A DNA stretch of 64,000 bases from Dama dama (taxonomy: Eukaryota > Chordata > Mammalia > Artiodactyla > Cervidae), in contig NC_083694.1 in assembly GCF_033118175.1 (NCBI RefSeq), positions 36,231,608-36,295,607 of the forward strand, in the 5' to 3' direction. The position numbers and the translations under genes were made by a program. This document shows positions 37,050-48,404 of this stretch, one piece after another. Positions within the stretch are counted from its first letter, which is position 1, and each line of letters opens with the position of its first letter. The notes under the pieces were generated by a model. That model was not told the origin of the DNA, did no database searches, and saw only the letters and a program-made list of their open reading frames with translations.

Positions 37050-37565
37050 ATTTAAAACATTTGGCAGTTTCTTAGTTCTCAGCACCTTTGTTACATAAAT
37101 GTTGTTCAGTGAGTATTGTCACTGCATCAATCGGGAGGTACTTCAGAAGACTTGTTGTTTCTGGGTAACCTGTAGAGGGTTGCTTTGCTAAATTATATTT
37201 CAGACTATACTAATTACTCCAGCAGGCTTTAAGAGAACATAGGTTTCATTATTTCAGGTTTTAGTATCCAAGGACAAGAGCACACAAGAGAGAAGATATG
37301 TCGTCCCTTGGATACAGTGTTGTTGATGTGGGTTAGGTTCTCATGCCAGCGCTCAAAAGGTAGAGGCATTTTTTCATTACCACACTTGGAAGCACCTTTT
37401 ACGATATAGGGAGGAATAATGACAATGGTGTACTCAATGAACACAAAGTATTTTCATACATGTATTTGGATATTACTTTTTTCTGATTTTTATTTGTTGT
37501 GTAAACTACAAAGCAGATCAGGAGAAGTCAAACAAACTCACCAGCTTCTTTTGCTTTCTTCCCCT

Positions 37566-37748
37566 GTGCATGCATGGTAAGTCGCTTCAGTCATGTCCAA
37601 CTCTCCACCAGGGTCCTCTGTCCATGATTTCTCCAGGCAGGAATACTGGAGTGGGTGGCCATGTTCTCCTCCATGGGATCTTCCCAACCCAGGGATTGAA
37701 CTCACATCTCTTAGGCAGGTTCTTTACCATTAGCATCACCTGGGAAGC
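37566..37748 (-). mobile_element. Bov-tA SINE
   Basis: GTAAGTCGCTTCAGTCATG to AGCATCACCTGGGAAGCTT; an internal deletion near 37,605. Confidence 0.88.
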
Positions 37749-38040
37749 TTCTTTCTTCTCCACCTCTAAATCTAGTCCTTCAAAAAAAAAAAATCTAGTC
37801 TTTCCACCTTACTTACTTAATGTCTAGTTTTTCACGCTTATCTTTTTCATTCTTCTTAGTGTTAACGTAAACTTTGACTCATTGACTCCTTGTCCTTGAC
37901 TCCTCTTTCCTACCCTCCTGTGTCTAGTCTCCATTTTTCAGCCACAGCCTATCATCCCTAGGCTGTGACAGTCTGGGATCTTCATATTCCACATATGGGT
38001 CCCTGCAGTACATTCTCCATGTTGGTGCCAGAATGATGCG

Positions 38041-38084
38041 TATATATATATATATATATATTATATATAAAAATATATATATAA
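38041..38084. repeat. (TA)n-rich tract
   Basis: (TA)10 followed by AT-rich near-inverted arms. Confidence 0.85.
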
Positions 38085-38207
38085 TATTTATTTATTTTGG
38101 CCATGCCAAGAGATTTGTGGGGATCTTAGTTCCCCCAGCAGGGATTGAACCTGGGCCACGGCACTAATAGTGCCGAATCCTAACCCCAGGACCACCAGGG
38201 AACTCCC
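38085..38207 (-). mobile_element. CHR-type SINE
   Basis: TTTATTTATTTTGGCCATGC to GGACCACCAGGGAACTCCC. Confidence 0.82.
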
Positions 38208-38272
38208 AGAATATCTTTAAAACAAAAAGACAGCCTCTACTCAGGGTTCATTTGCTTCAAAGATAAATTTTT

Positions 38273-38327
38273 AAATCCTAATGGTCAAAAAATAATAATA
38301 ATAATAATAATAAAATCCTAATGGTCA
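38273..38327. repeat. 15-bp direct repeat around (AAT)n
   Basis: AAATCCTAATGGTCA at 38,273-38,287 and again at 38,313-38,327, separated only by an A/(AAT)n run. Confidence 0.85.
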
Positions 38328-38387
38328 TCCAGCCAACCCTCCCTTTCTTAATAGCTTCCACTTCACCACTTTTTTGTTTTTGAACAT

Positions 38388-38701
38388 GATGACCAGTCCA
38401 TCCTAAAGGAGATCAGTCTTGGATGTTCATTGGAAGGACTGATGTTGAAGCTGAAACTCCAATATTTTGACCACCTAATATGAAGAGCTGATTCATTGGA
38501 AAAGACCCCGATGCTGGGAAAGATTGAGGGCAGGAGGAGAAGGGGACGACAGAGGATGAGGTGGTTAGATGGCCTCACCGACTCGATGGACATGAGTTTG
38601 GGTGGACTCCGGGAGTTGGTGATGGACAGGGAGGCCTGGCGTGCTGCGGTTCATGGGGTCGCAAAGAGTCGGACACGACTGAGCAACTGAACTGAACTGA
38701 A
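38388..38701 (+). mobile_element. BovB 3' end fragment
   Basis: GATGACCAGTCCATCCTAAA to GAGCAACTGAACTGAACTGA; 5'-truncated. Confidence 0.9.
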
Positions 38702-38854
38702 ATGTTTCAAAATACGGATCACTTAATGACTGACTTAGGTTATAAATAAATTTTATCACATACCATATCATAGTGAATATCCTTATGTGTATGTGTATTT
38801 TGCACATTAGTATTTTTTTAGGATAGATTGTATTTTTTTTTTCCATTTTTCCCA

Positions 38855-38962
38855 CTTTTCTTTTTCCATTTATTTTTATTAGTTGGAGGCTAATTATAAT
38901 ATTGTAGTGGTTTTTGCCATACGTTGACGTGAATCAGCCACGGATTTACATGTGTTCCCCAT
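38855..38962 (-). mobile_element. L1 (ruminant type) 3' UTR fragment
   Basis: TTTATTTTTATTAGTTGGAGG, TTGCCATACGTTGACGTG and AATCAGCCACGG in order. Confidence 0.75.
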
Positions 38963-39711
38963 AGGATAGATTCTTAGACTTTGGTTTAGAACCCAGCAGC
39001 ACAGCTTAAAACATTCTTGGTTCCCAAGCCTTACAAAACAGGCCGCAGACTGGATTTAGCCATAGGCCTTAGTTTGCCAAGGCCTGCATTTAGTTCACTG
39101 TAAATAGCATGTGAATTGTCTCTGTTTAATGTCAGAATTCTCTTGTGAAATCACCTGGGCCAGACACTGTTTAAGTATGGGCAGTTTTTGAACAACCTTG
39201 ATATTTTTTTTTTTTTTTTTGCCTGTTTATTTTGAACCAAATCTGGTAAATTCTGTTTTCCTAGAAAATACTTCAGAGCATTCTCATGTGTGTACTTCAT
39301 TGTATTTATCTCATTCTTCTTAGTGCTTAACTTAAAATTAGAGTGATTCAGCTAATTTCTATATTATTTTTTCCAAAAGAGCCAGCTCTTGAATTTATTA
39401 GTTGTCATTATTCTGTTTTTTGTTTTAATTTGATTTTTCTTTTCTGCTCTTTTTGAGGTAACTTAAAATGATTTGTCTGGTAACGAAAGTACTTTAGAGC
39501 ATTCCTTTCAATTACATGATGTATGCAACATAGTTTGACAAGAGTTGTGTTTATTTTTCATTTCCAGTTGATTTTCTTGTATGTTTCTAGTTTTGTCCTT
39601 TGGTTATAACTTTATAGCCACAAGAATCTTAAAGTGCTTTCTTACCAATCCCAGGAACAAAAGCAGTTTGTTGATTTCTTGCTTATTATGTTCTGACATT
39701 TTCTTTTGCTC

Positions 39712-40855
39712 CAGTTCAGTTCAGTTGAGTTCAGTCACTCAGTCGTGTCCGACTCATTTGCGACCCCATGAACCACAGCACGCCAGGCCTCCCTGTCCAT
39801 CACCAACTCCCGGAGTCCACCCAAACCCATGTCCATTGAGTCGGTGATGCCATTCAACTATCTCATCCTCTTCCGTCCCCTTCTCCTGCTGTCCTCAATC
39901 TTTCCCAGCATCAGGGTCTTTTCAAATGAGTCAGCTCTTTGCATCAGGTGGCCAAAGTATTGGAGTTTCAGCTTCAACATCAGTCCTTCCAATGAACACC
40001 CAGGACTGATCTCCTTTAGGATGGGCTGGTTGGATCTCCTTGCAGTCCAAGGGACTCTCAAGAGTCTTCTCCAACACCGCAGTTCAAAAGCATCAATTCT
40101 TCGGTGCTCAGCTTTCTTTATAGTCCAACTGTCACATCTATACATAACCACTGGAAAAACCATAGCTTTGACTAGACGGACCTTTGTTGGCAAAGTAATG
40201 TCCCTGCCTTTTAATATGCTATCTAGGTTGGTCATAACTTTCTTTCCATGGAGTAAGCGTCTTTTAATTTCATGGCTGCAGTCACCATCTGCAGTGATTT
40301 TGGAGCCCAGAAAAATAAACTCTGACACTGTTTCCCCATCTATTTCTCATGAAGTGATGGGACCAGATGCCATGATCTTCGTTTTCTGAATGTTAAGCTT
40401 TAAGCCAACTTTTTCACTCTCCTCTTTCACTTTCATCAACAGGCTCTTTAGTTCTTCTTCACTTTCTGCCATAAGGGTGGTGTCATCTGCATATCTGAGG
40501 TGATTGATATTTCTCCCGGCATTCTCGATTCCAGCTTGTGCTTCGTCCAGCCCAGCCTTTCTCATGATGTACTCTGCATATAAGTTAAATAAGCAGGGTG
40601 ACAATATACAGCGTTGACGTACTCCTTTTCCTATTTGGAAGCAGTCTGTTGTTTTCATGTCCAGTTCTAACTGTTGCTTCCTGACCTGCATACAGGTTTC
40701 TCAAGAGGCAGGTCAGGTGGTTTGGTATTCCCATCTCTCAGAATTTTCCAGTTTATAGTGATCCACACAGTCAAGGGCTTTGGCATAGTCAGTAAAGCAG
40801 AAATAGATGTTTTTCTGGAACTCCCTTGCTTTTTTGATGATACAGTATTAGCCCT
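39712..40855 (-). mobile_element. BovB LINE, RT and 3' end
   Basis: Inverted, 5'-truncated copy. The - frame at 40,347-40,691 keeps an intact YADD box (HLRYADDTTLMAESEEE). The - frame at 39,858-40,328 covers the C-terminal part (MTNLDSILKGRDITLPTKVR). It is one of the better-preserved copies in the window but is still broken between frames. Confidence 0.93.
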
Positions 40856-41154
40856 GTTTTTTACATTGTTTTCATTATTCCTTATCAGGCCTACTGATTT
40901 CTCCAATTTCATATCTTGCCAGCCTATTTCCCTCCCTGCTGTCCCCATCTTCTTCCCTTGTACAAATTAAAAACACTATTTTATGTCTCCTATACTTTTA
41001 ATATTCTATTTTACTTCTGAGATTTCTGGTTGCCTTGTGGGGTAGGGGGAGAATCCCCACACCAAGCAATTAGATTCTCCAGCCGTTATCTGGGTATCTT
41101 AATAGCTAACTCATTTCTGACCTAAGTACCTAGAGATGGCATCAAATCCCAGAG

Positions 41155-41327
41155 ATTAGTACAGGCTCAGTCCCACAGGACTGTCCCTCACCCCCCCAAC
41201 ACTTTAAATGCCGGTCAGAAGTCCAGATTGTTACCCATGCTTCTGACTGGCGGGCTGGCCAGGAATCAAACCCAGGTCTCCTACTTTGCAGGTGGATTCT
41301 GTACTGTCCAAGCCACCGGGGAAGCCC
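41155..41327 (-). mobile_element. tRNA-headed SINE with unusual body
   Basis: The right end CAAGCCACCGGGGAAGCCC is the common tRNA-like head, with box B GGAATCAAACCCAGGTC. The body (CCGGTCAGAAGTCC ... GCTTCTGACTGGCGGGC) is unlike Bov-tA or CHR and contains an internal inverted repeat. Confidence 0.55.
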
Positions 41328-41764
41328 TCTCTTCCTTAATTTGCCCTGGTAGATTTGTATGGTAACATTCTTGTTTGCTTTCAATCTAGAGGGTCTTGAT
41401 CTTTTTAAAAATATTTTTTATTGACAAGTAATAAACTGTATATACTTTAAGTGTACTATTTAATATGTTGCATATACACATCATGAAACTTACCACAGTC
41501 AAGTAATGAACATATCAATCAAAATTTCCTTCTGTTCCTACCCATTCCCTGTACCATAGATACGTTTGCATTTTGTAGTGTCAACTGCAACCTGAAAGTT
41601 GAGAGTTACATTTTATTTGGTGGACAAAACTGAAGACTTAAGTCTGGAAGTTAGCTTTTCAGTTGGCTCTTAGAAATCAGTCCAAAGAGGTAAGGGAGGA
41701 GCCAGGATACATAGAAATCTTAGAAAGAAACCCAGGTAGTTGGAACATCAAAAAATCACTGTTA

Positions 41765-41831
41765 CTGGCGTGCTGCGGTTCATGGGGTCACAAAGAGTTG
41801 GACACGACTGAGCGACTGAACTGAACTGAAA
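41765..41831 (+). mobile_element. BovB 3'-terminal fragment (67 bp)
   Basis: TGGCGTGCTGCGGTTCATGG to ACTGAACTGAACTGAAAG; a very short, well-preserved terminus. Confidence 0.85.
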
Positions 41832-42769
41832 GAAAACCAGACATTTCAAGTTAATGAACTCAGTGTTTTTCTGTGTGTGATTCAAGGGTCTGGGCTCATT
41901 GAAAGCATTCCTTTTATATGCACCTTGACTATCTTGGGCCAGTGTCCTCCTTTTCTTCACCTGAATCCCCTCAGGGTGCACAGTTGGTGTTGGCAGCTGT
42001 AGCTGCTGGCTTGATGGCCGTAACATCCTTTGTTTACTGATAATGGAAGGCAGTATTTTCACGTTGAGATTTATCCATGTAGTTACATTTACCAGCAGTT
42101 CATTCTTTTTTACTGCTTGGGTGTTCACTTCTTTTATGTATATACAGCAATGTGGTTTTCCAGTCACCTGCTGAACAGTTGGGGTATTTCCAGTGCTTGC
42201 CTGTTACAAATAAAACTATGAACCCAGAGTGCAAGTCTAAGTCTTCATATGGACATATGTTTTCATTTCTCTTATATAAACATTATTAGCGGAATTGTGA
42301 CTGTATGGTTGTTGGATGTTTTTTCTTCTTTAAGGACCTCCAAACTGTTTTCCCAAGTGGTTATAACATTTTACACCCCCATGAGCAGACTTTGAGAGTT
42401 CAGTTCTTCCACATCCTTATCAACAGTTGGTTTAATCTGCAGTTTTAGCCAATAGAGTAGAAGTATAGAGGTAGCTTACTGTGGTTTAAATTTGAATTTC
42501 CCAAATATTAATGATACTGAAATGCTGAGCATCTTTACATGTGTTTATTTGCCACCTGTATATCTCTGGTGTCAAATCCTGTGCCCTTTAAAAAACAATT
42601 GGTTTGTACTGTTATTAGGTCTGAGAGTTCTGTACATGTTCTAGATAAAAGTCTTTCATCAGATACATGATTTGCAGATGTTTTTTTCCCAGATAGTAGC
42701 TTGCGTTTTCATTCTCAACAGTGAGAACTTTCAAAAGGCAAAAGTCCAATTTAGAAATTTCACCTTTTA

Positions 42770-42885
42770 TGTATTGTGTTCCCCATCCCCTCCCCATGTG
42801 GCTTGTTCCCAGACCATGGATGGAACCCATGCCCTAAGCAGTGAAAGTTTAGAGTCCTAACTACTGGACTGCCAGGGAATTCGCT
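42770..42885 (-). mobile_element. CHR-type SINE nested in L1
   Basis: CATGTGGCTTGTTCCCAGAC to ACTGGACTGCCAGGGAATTC. Confidence 0.78.
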
Positions 42886-43246
42886 ATAGATTATGCTTTT
42901 AGAGTACTAAGCAGTCTTTATATAATGTAATCCAGGGTCTCAAAGATTTTCTCCTGTGTTTTCTCTAAAAGTTTTATAGTTTCAGGTTTTACATTGTGTC
43001 TTTGGTTCTTTTTTTTTTTTTTTTTTTTAATAGTTGTTATTGACATATGATACTGTGTAAATTTAAGGTGTATGGTGATTATGGCTGTAGCATTAGCTAA
43101 ACCCTCCACAAATCACATGCATAATTATCATTACTCTGAGTGTGGTGACAGCATTTAACATCTTAGCAGCTATGCAATACATATACAGTATTGTTGACTA
43201 TAATCATAATGCTGTACATTAGCTCTCCAGAACTTAACCCATCTTC

Positions 43247-43543
43247 TTTTTTTTTTTTTTTTTTTTAATTAAATTTTATTTGTTTTTTGCTGCACTGGGT
43301 CTTCGTTGCTGCCCATGGACTTTGTCTAGTTGCAGTGAGCAGGCTCCTCATTGTAACGCCTTCTCTTGTGGAGCCCGGGCTCTCGGGAACGAGTGCTTCA
43401 GTAGGTACCGCACGCGGGCTCAGCAGTTGTGGTGCAAGGGCTTAGTTGCCCTATGGCATGTGGGATCTTCCAGACCAAGGATCAAACTCACGTCCCCTGC
43501 ATTGGCAGTTCGGTTCTTGACCACTGGACCACCTGGGAAGTTC
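43247..43543 (-). mobile_element. CHR-type SINE, long form, nested in L1
   Basis: Starts with a T run and TTTGCTGCACTGGGTCTTCG and ends CCACTGGACCACCTGGGAAG. The L1 reading resumes directly after. Confidence 0.88.
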
Positions 43544-44756
43544 ACAATTCTATATATAAGTGACATCATATGGTATATGTCTTTTTCTTTCTGACTTCAC
43601 TTATTATGACAGTCTCCAGGTCCACCCCCCATGTTACTGCAAGTGGCATTATTTCATTGCTTTTTATACCTGAGTAGTGTTTCGTTGTGTGTATATACCA
43701 CATCTTTATCCATTCATCAGTTGATGGACATTTAGGTGTCTTGGCTATTGTAAATAGTGCTGGTATGAAGTTGTGGGGGGGGGGGTGTCTTTTCACATTA
43801 GAGTTTTCTTGGCATATATGCCTAGGAGTGGGATTGCTAAAAGTGCCCACACTTAACTGGCAAACCATTATGGTTCAGTTGGCTTTTCTCATGTATCCAG
43901 CATTGTTTATGGCTACAAATTCTTTGTCTTTAGAAATGCATATTCTCTTATAGAAATGGATACATTGTGATAGTTTCATCTTGGAATTATCTTTTGATAA
44001 TTATCATTTGCACTAACTTCAATCATGTGTATTTACGATTTACTTTTTGGGAGAGTTAGTTGATACTTTCTTGGGTTTTATATTAGAGAGACTCCTATGC
44101 ATATAAAAGAATAAATTCTCTGTTCTGTTGGCCTGAGAATCTGGCTCTGTCCATCTTTCTTACCTCAGAATACACCCAGTATGTATTTGGTTTATCTGTT
44201 TGGTGAAAGAGCATGCACTGAGTACCATATAGGCAGTAGTTTATTAATAGTGGAAGGAGAAACTCTGTTCAGAAGTTTGAACCTTAAAAAGAACTACTCA
44301 AACAGAACTTTTTATATATATTTTCAGGAATTTTTCTTTTTCTTTGTATTTGGAAATTCCTTATAATTTGTAAGACATTTGTTTATTTCATTTTACTTTT
44401 AAGTAGGAAAATTAAAGTTCATTTTGTAATTTTTTTTCCCCCCAAGCTCTAAATGTTTTGTGATGACTGAATTGAATTAGATATTCTATCACCCTATGGT
44501 TAAATTGTGTTATGTTACTTTGTTTTCCTTGTATAAACATATGGACAAATTGAACTGTCCTAACTTGTTAGTTTTGTTTATTTATAAAACTGAGCATTTC
44601 AATACATTTGCTTAGTGGTATTATTTCTCTAGTGAATTGTCTGTTAACATAGCATTAATAATTGGGTTTCTTCAAGTTTTTTTCTTCAGTTTGTGAGTTC
44701 TTGTATAACATTTGCATTTTGTCAAATGTTGAGATATTTTTCCTGTTGACTCAGCT

Positions 44757-44921
44757 TTTGGGGGGGTTGAACTATGCTGGATCTTCTCTGTAGTACATGG
44801 GCAGTGAGTGGACTTAGTTGTCCTTTGGCATGTGGGATCTTAGTTCTGCGACAAGAGATTTACACTTGTCCCTTTCATTGGAAGGTGGATTCTTAACCAC
44901 TGGACCACTAAGGAAGCCCCC
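44757..44921 (-). mobile_element. CHR-type SINE
   Basis: GAACTATGCTGGATCTTCTC to CACTGGACCACTAAGGAAGC. Confidence 0.82.
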
Positions 44922-44936
44922 TCAACTTAATTTTTT

Positions 44937-45240
44937 TTAATTTATTTATTTTTAATTGGAGGATAATTGCTTTACGTTACTGTGGTTTCTGCCATGTATC
45001 AACATGAATCAGCATATGAATCAACATATGAATAGGTATTTATTCCCTCCCTCGTAAACCTCCTTCCCACCTCACACCCCACCCTATCCAACACCCTCTA
45101 GGTTGTCACAGAGCACCCATTTTGAGCTCCCTGCATCATACAGCGAATTTGTGGTAATTGTATATGTTTCAGTACTGTTCTCTCAATTCATCCCATCCTC
45201 TCTTCCCCCCTCTACAGTTCCTCACATGATTTGTAAACAT
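44937..45240 (-). mobile_element. L1 (ruminant type) 3' UTR
   Basis: ATTTTTAATTGGAGGATAAT, CTAGGTTGTCACAGAGCACC and AATTCATCCCATCCTCTC in order; a close relative of 38,855-38,962. Confidence 0.82.
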
Positions 45241-45531
45241 GTATCTGAAACCCTTAATGTGAAATAGATACCTGTGTTCCAGGTAAAGTTGAAACACTGC
45301 TCAAAACAAAGGAGAAATGTAAACAGGCAGTGGGATTCTTTAGGAACACAGAATTCTGGGCTGGAGATATAAATTTGACATACGCAGTTGGTGGTTGAAG
45401 CTTAGAAGTGGGTGGGATTTCCTGCAGAGACAAATTTAGACGGAGAAAGAAAGTAGTGACAGGGTGGGTAGCACAGAAAGAAGGATTGGTCTTCGATGGA
45501 ATGTAAGGAAAGGTACACTTCCTTTATTGCA

Positions 45532-45688
45532 GTGATTCTGAAGACTGCTTACATGTTTAGAATTGCCTGAGGAACATTTTCAAAATAAGAATTGATCATC
45601 AGATCCCACCTCACAACTCTAGAAACTGATATGTTTCAAAATCCGCAAGTGATTTTAATTTGCGGCAAAGGTTAAGGACCACTGCTTA
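45532..45688 (+). mobile_element. MER5-type hAT element
   Basis: CAGTGATTCTGAAGACTGC start, AAAATCCGCAAGTGATTTTA body and a GACCACTG end: terminal inverted repeats of the MER5/Charlie type. 45,241-45,531 has no clear content. Confidence 0.6.
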
Positions 45689-45697
45689 GCATATATA

Positions 45698-45866
45698 TGA
45701 AGGTGAAAGTCGCTCAGTCATGTCACCTGAGCCACCAGGGAAGCCCGTGAATACTGGAATGTGTAGCCTATCCCTTATCAAGCGGATCTTTCTGACCCAG
45801 GAGTCAAACAGGGGTCTCCTGCCTTGCAGGCAGAATCTTTTACCAGCTGAGCTACCAGGGATGCCC
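45698..45866 (-). mobile_element. rearranged Bov-tA SINE
   Basis: The normal middle is replaced by a second copy of the head complement (GAGCCACCAGGGAAGCCC at about 45,729-45,746) before the usual body and end, giving two heads in the same direction. Confidence 0.75.
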
Positions 45867-45924
45867 TAGCATATATATATATGCTTGTAGTAAATCATTA
45901 TATTTTGAACTTTTGTGTTTTTTT

Positions 45925-46050
45925 TCAATCACTGGGAGGGCTTTCTAAGGCACAGTGGTCTTATCCTCAGTTTAATTCAGTAGGTATGAGTTGGATCCTG
46001 AGAATTTGCATATCTAACAAGTTTCTGGATGATCCTCAGAAACACTTTCA
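45925..46050 (+). mobile_element. MER5A element
   Basis: CACTGGGAGGGCTTTCTAAG, then GAGAATTTGCATATCTAACA and GTTTCTGGATGATCC. Confidence 0.7.
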
Positions 46051-46624
46051 ACAACAGGTGAAAGAAAGGCAACTCTTCAGAAAGATGGATGTAGATGCAG
46101 GTGGTCTTGTAGGTTTGCCCTAAGGAAATTTAAGTTTCTTAATGTTACTGCTTTTTTTATGATGTAGACAGGTGAGGGTCTCCATGAGTAGTTGTGGTAT
46201 TGAGAAAGGTTTGCAGATTCTTAGATGTTCAATTGCCATCAAATGAGGGTGAAAGAAGTTGTTGGCAGTTTTTATTTTACACCAGTTACCTTATTTTCAT
46301 CTGAAGAAAGATCCCTTTGAATCTTAACTTTGTCATCTAGTGAATATGCACTGTCCTCTTTTTGTCCTTGGAGAGGAATATTTTTCCTGTATATCTTTGT
46401 CCATGTTATTGGTAAAAATGTGTCAACAAGAGAGATTCTCTGAGTATAGCTGTCTTCACACTGTCATCATTAGCACCCTTGGGATAAAACTAATTATATA
46501 CATCCTTCCTTCTATGATTGCAAGCGATCTATATGTTAATGTAGTTCTTCTGGTTGCAGGTGAGTGGTTTACACAATTTATTTCAAAGAAAGATGCTCTA
46601 TTGTAATACTTGGAGAAGTTATAG

Positions 46625-46830
46625 GAGGCAGCATGGTATATAAACTGACTGGCCCAGAAGCCGTAATTTCAAAGCCAGTCTCGTTTACCTATGAACATCA
46701 GTTTCCTCATCTGTAAAACCAGAATACTCACTATATCATAACATTTTTTGTCTAAAATGAGATAATAGATGTGAAGATTATGGATAAACTTCTTGGAACT
46801 ACATAAATACTGTATGTTAGTTGATATGAA
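46625..46830 (+). mobile_element. MIR SINE
   Basis: CAGCATGGTATATAAACTGA, CAGTTTCCTCATCTGTAAAA and AATGAGATAATAGATGTG. Confidence 0.8.
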
Positions 46831-47906
46831 TGTAAAATCATACCTCTGGATGTGATGCTTATTCTGTAATTGACAAATGTAAAACCAATACATGAAAGGA
46901 TCTTTATGATGATAGGGTCTACTCAGGCATTCCTTGACTTTGAATGCTTTTTGCATTATATCCTATTCTGTATTGTCTTTAGCGCCCATGCTTTTAGCTA
47001 TTATTGGTTTCTTGTTAGATTCACTACCTCCTGCCCTACTTCTGCCCTCAAAACAAATAAAGCAAACTCGCACAAAAAAACAATTCCTAAGATTGATAAT
47101 GTATACCTTATTAAATTGAAGAGAAATAGTATGAGAGCTAATCTGTATCTCCTCCCCTGTGTATTATTAGGCTAGTTTTTAATTAAGGTATATTAATTCC
47201 AAAGATGAACATTCTCTTTTATATGAATGTTCATTAAAATACTGTTTACTTCTCATATATACAGAGACTTTTGACAGGTGTACACTATTTCTTGAACACT
47301 TACTCTGTAGTGTAATAGAATATTGTTTTTATGTATGAGGGAGTGTTCTACCCTTTGCAGAATGCAGAGAAAATAGAATGTTCTTTCTATTCTAGATTGT
47401 TAAACAAATAGATTCTTCTTAGACACATATTGCCTGAAAACACAGGCATGCAGTTTATAAGAAAAGGATGTTATCCTTCTGTCATGTTTGGATTCCATAT
47501 GTGTAAGCTGATCATGCCAGTCATCTCAGTCCTATTAAGTTAAATAATATTTGTTTATTAAATAGAAGGACAGTCTCCATCAATTAACTGTAGTTCAACT
47601 GTTCATCTCAGTATGGATTAAAACCCTTATTCTCTACAGAATAGTTAAGTGGTTACAAACCATAAATAATATACTCACCAAGCACATGGCAGTTTATTTT
47701 GATTAACTTTGTCGCATGTTGGCTGTTGGACTTTTACAGTATTAAACAGGCTCATGAAATTATTATTAATGTGAGCTACTAAAGATTGATTTAACTTCTC
47801 ATTTTTATTTTTCAGAATTTCTGTGAACATTTGAATTTACTAAATTTTTAGTAAACTAATTCTAAAATGTTCCTCCTTATTTCTCTTTCTTCTGTTAATC
47901 TTACAG

Positions 47907-48072
47907 ACTGATTTTAAGGGGTGTGGCAGAAGGTTCTAGACTCGATGAGTTTCCACCGAAATGTCGGAGAAGTCAGGCCAGAGCACAAAAGCAAAGGATG
48001 GGAAAAAGTATGCGACACTCAGTTTATTTAATACTTACAAGGGTAAATCATTAGAAACTCAGAAAACCACAG
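47907..48072 (+). CDS. PRRC2C: PRRC2C exon 2 (first coding; CDS from 47,961)
   Basis: The acceptor is a pyrimidine tract ending TTACAG and the donor is CCACAG|GTGAGT. It has 54 nt of 5' UTR, then 112 coding nt (residues 1-37, phase 1 at the end). It encodes MSEKSGQSTKAKDGKKYATL, then a SLFNTYKGKSLETQKTT block. The paralogue PRRC2A has the parallel pattern of a basic GKDGKKY run followed by LF-TYKGKSLE, which fixes both the start and the family. This is the beginning of the BAT2 N-terminal domain. The start is supported by the in-frame TGA at 47,946 and purine at -3. The overlapping uORF is the main oddity. Confidence 0.93.
47945..48031 (+). promoter_or_regulatory. PRRC2C: uORF overlapping the PRRC2C start codon
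   Basis: In exon 2 an ATG at 47,945 opens a 28-codon frame, one base out of phase with PRRC2C, starting MSFHRNVGEV and ending at TAA 48,029-48,031, about 70 nt inside the main coding region. Its context is poor (T at -3, A at +4); the main ATG at 47,961 has G at -3. The uATG overlaps TGA 47,946-47,948, a stop in the main frame, so PRRC2C cannot extend upstream. Exon 1 has no ATG, so this should be the first AUG of the mRNA and PRRC2C would need leaky scanning past it. Confidence 0.7.
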
Positions 48073-48404
48073 GTGAGTAAAATCAAGTGGCTTTTATGTT
48101 TTTTATAATTTTCATGGCTTCATTTTATTACTGTAAGTGACACACTGGAGCTATTGCTGTTAGGATCTAGGCAAACCTGTGTTAAAGCAGTTGTGTTTGC
48201 ATTGGGCTTTCTATGTACATACACATCTTTGAGGGGCTATGAAGTTTTAAAAGTTAAAATTGTATAAATGTATTAAAATATGTTTATTTCTTTCCAGTTT
48301 GTTGTCAGCAGAAAATAAGTTAAACTATATGGTTCCAAAGGGGAGACTTGGTTAATGAGATTAATAGGTATAAAGCTAAAATTATTTCAATCAAGTAGTT
48401 GATG

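Larger units (their letters stand above)
42165..43925 (-). mobile_element. L1 3' region, interrupted by two SINEs
   Basis: Antisense L1 with typical blocks in order: GTATTTCCAGTGCTTGCC, GAGTTCTGTACATGTTCTAG, TAGTTGTTATTGACATATG and CATTCATCAGTTGATGGACA. A CHR SINE (-) sits at 42,770-42,885 and a long CHR SINE (-) at 43,247-43,543. A G11 run lies at 43,775-43,785. Confidence 0.82.
22282..47906 (+). other. PRRC2C: PRRC2C intron 1 (about 25.6 kb)
   Basis: Runs from the donor after 22,281 to the acceptor TTAATCTTACAG ending at 47,906. It is repeat-rich, listed separately: MIR, Bov-tA, CHR SINEs, L1 3' ends, an MLT1 LTR split by BovB, MER5A and simple repeats. I see no other gene on either strand. 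Stretches with no clear content are about 24,316-26,080, 28,050-29,764, 30,417-31,864, 34,001-34,712, 34,916-35,830 and 46,830-47,906. Confidence 0.8.
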
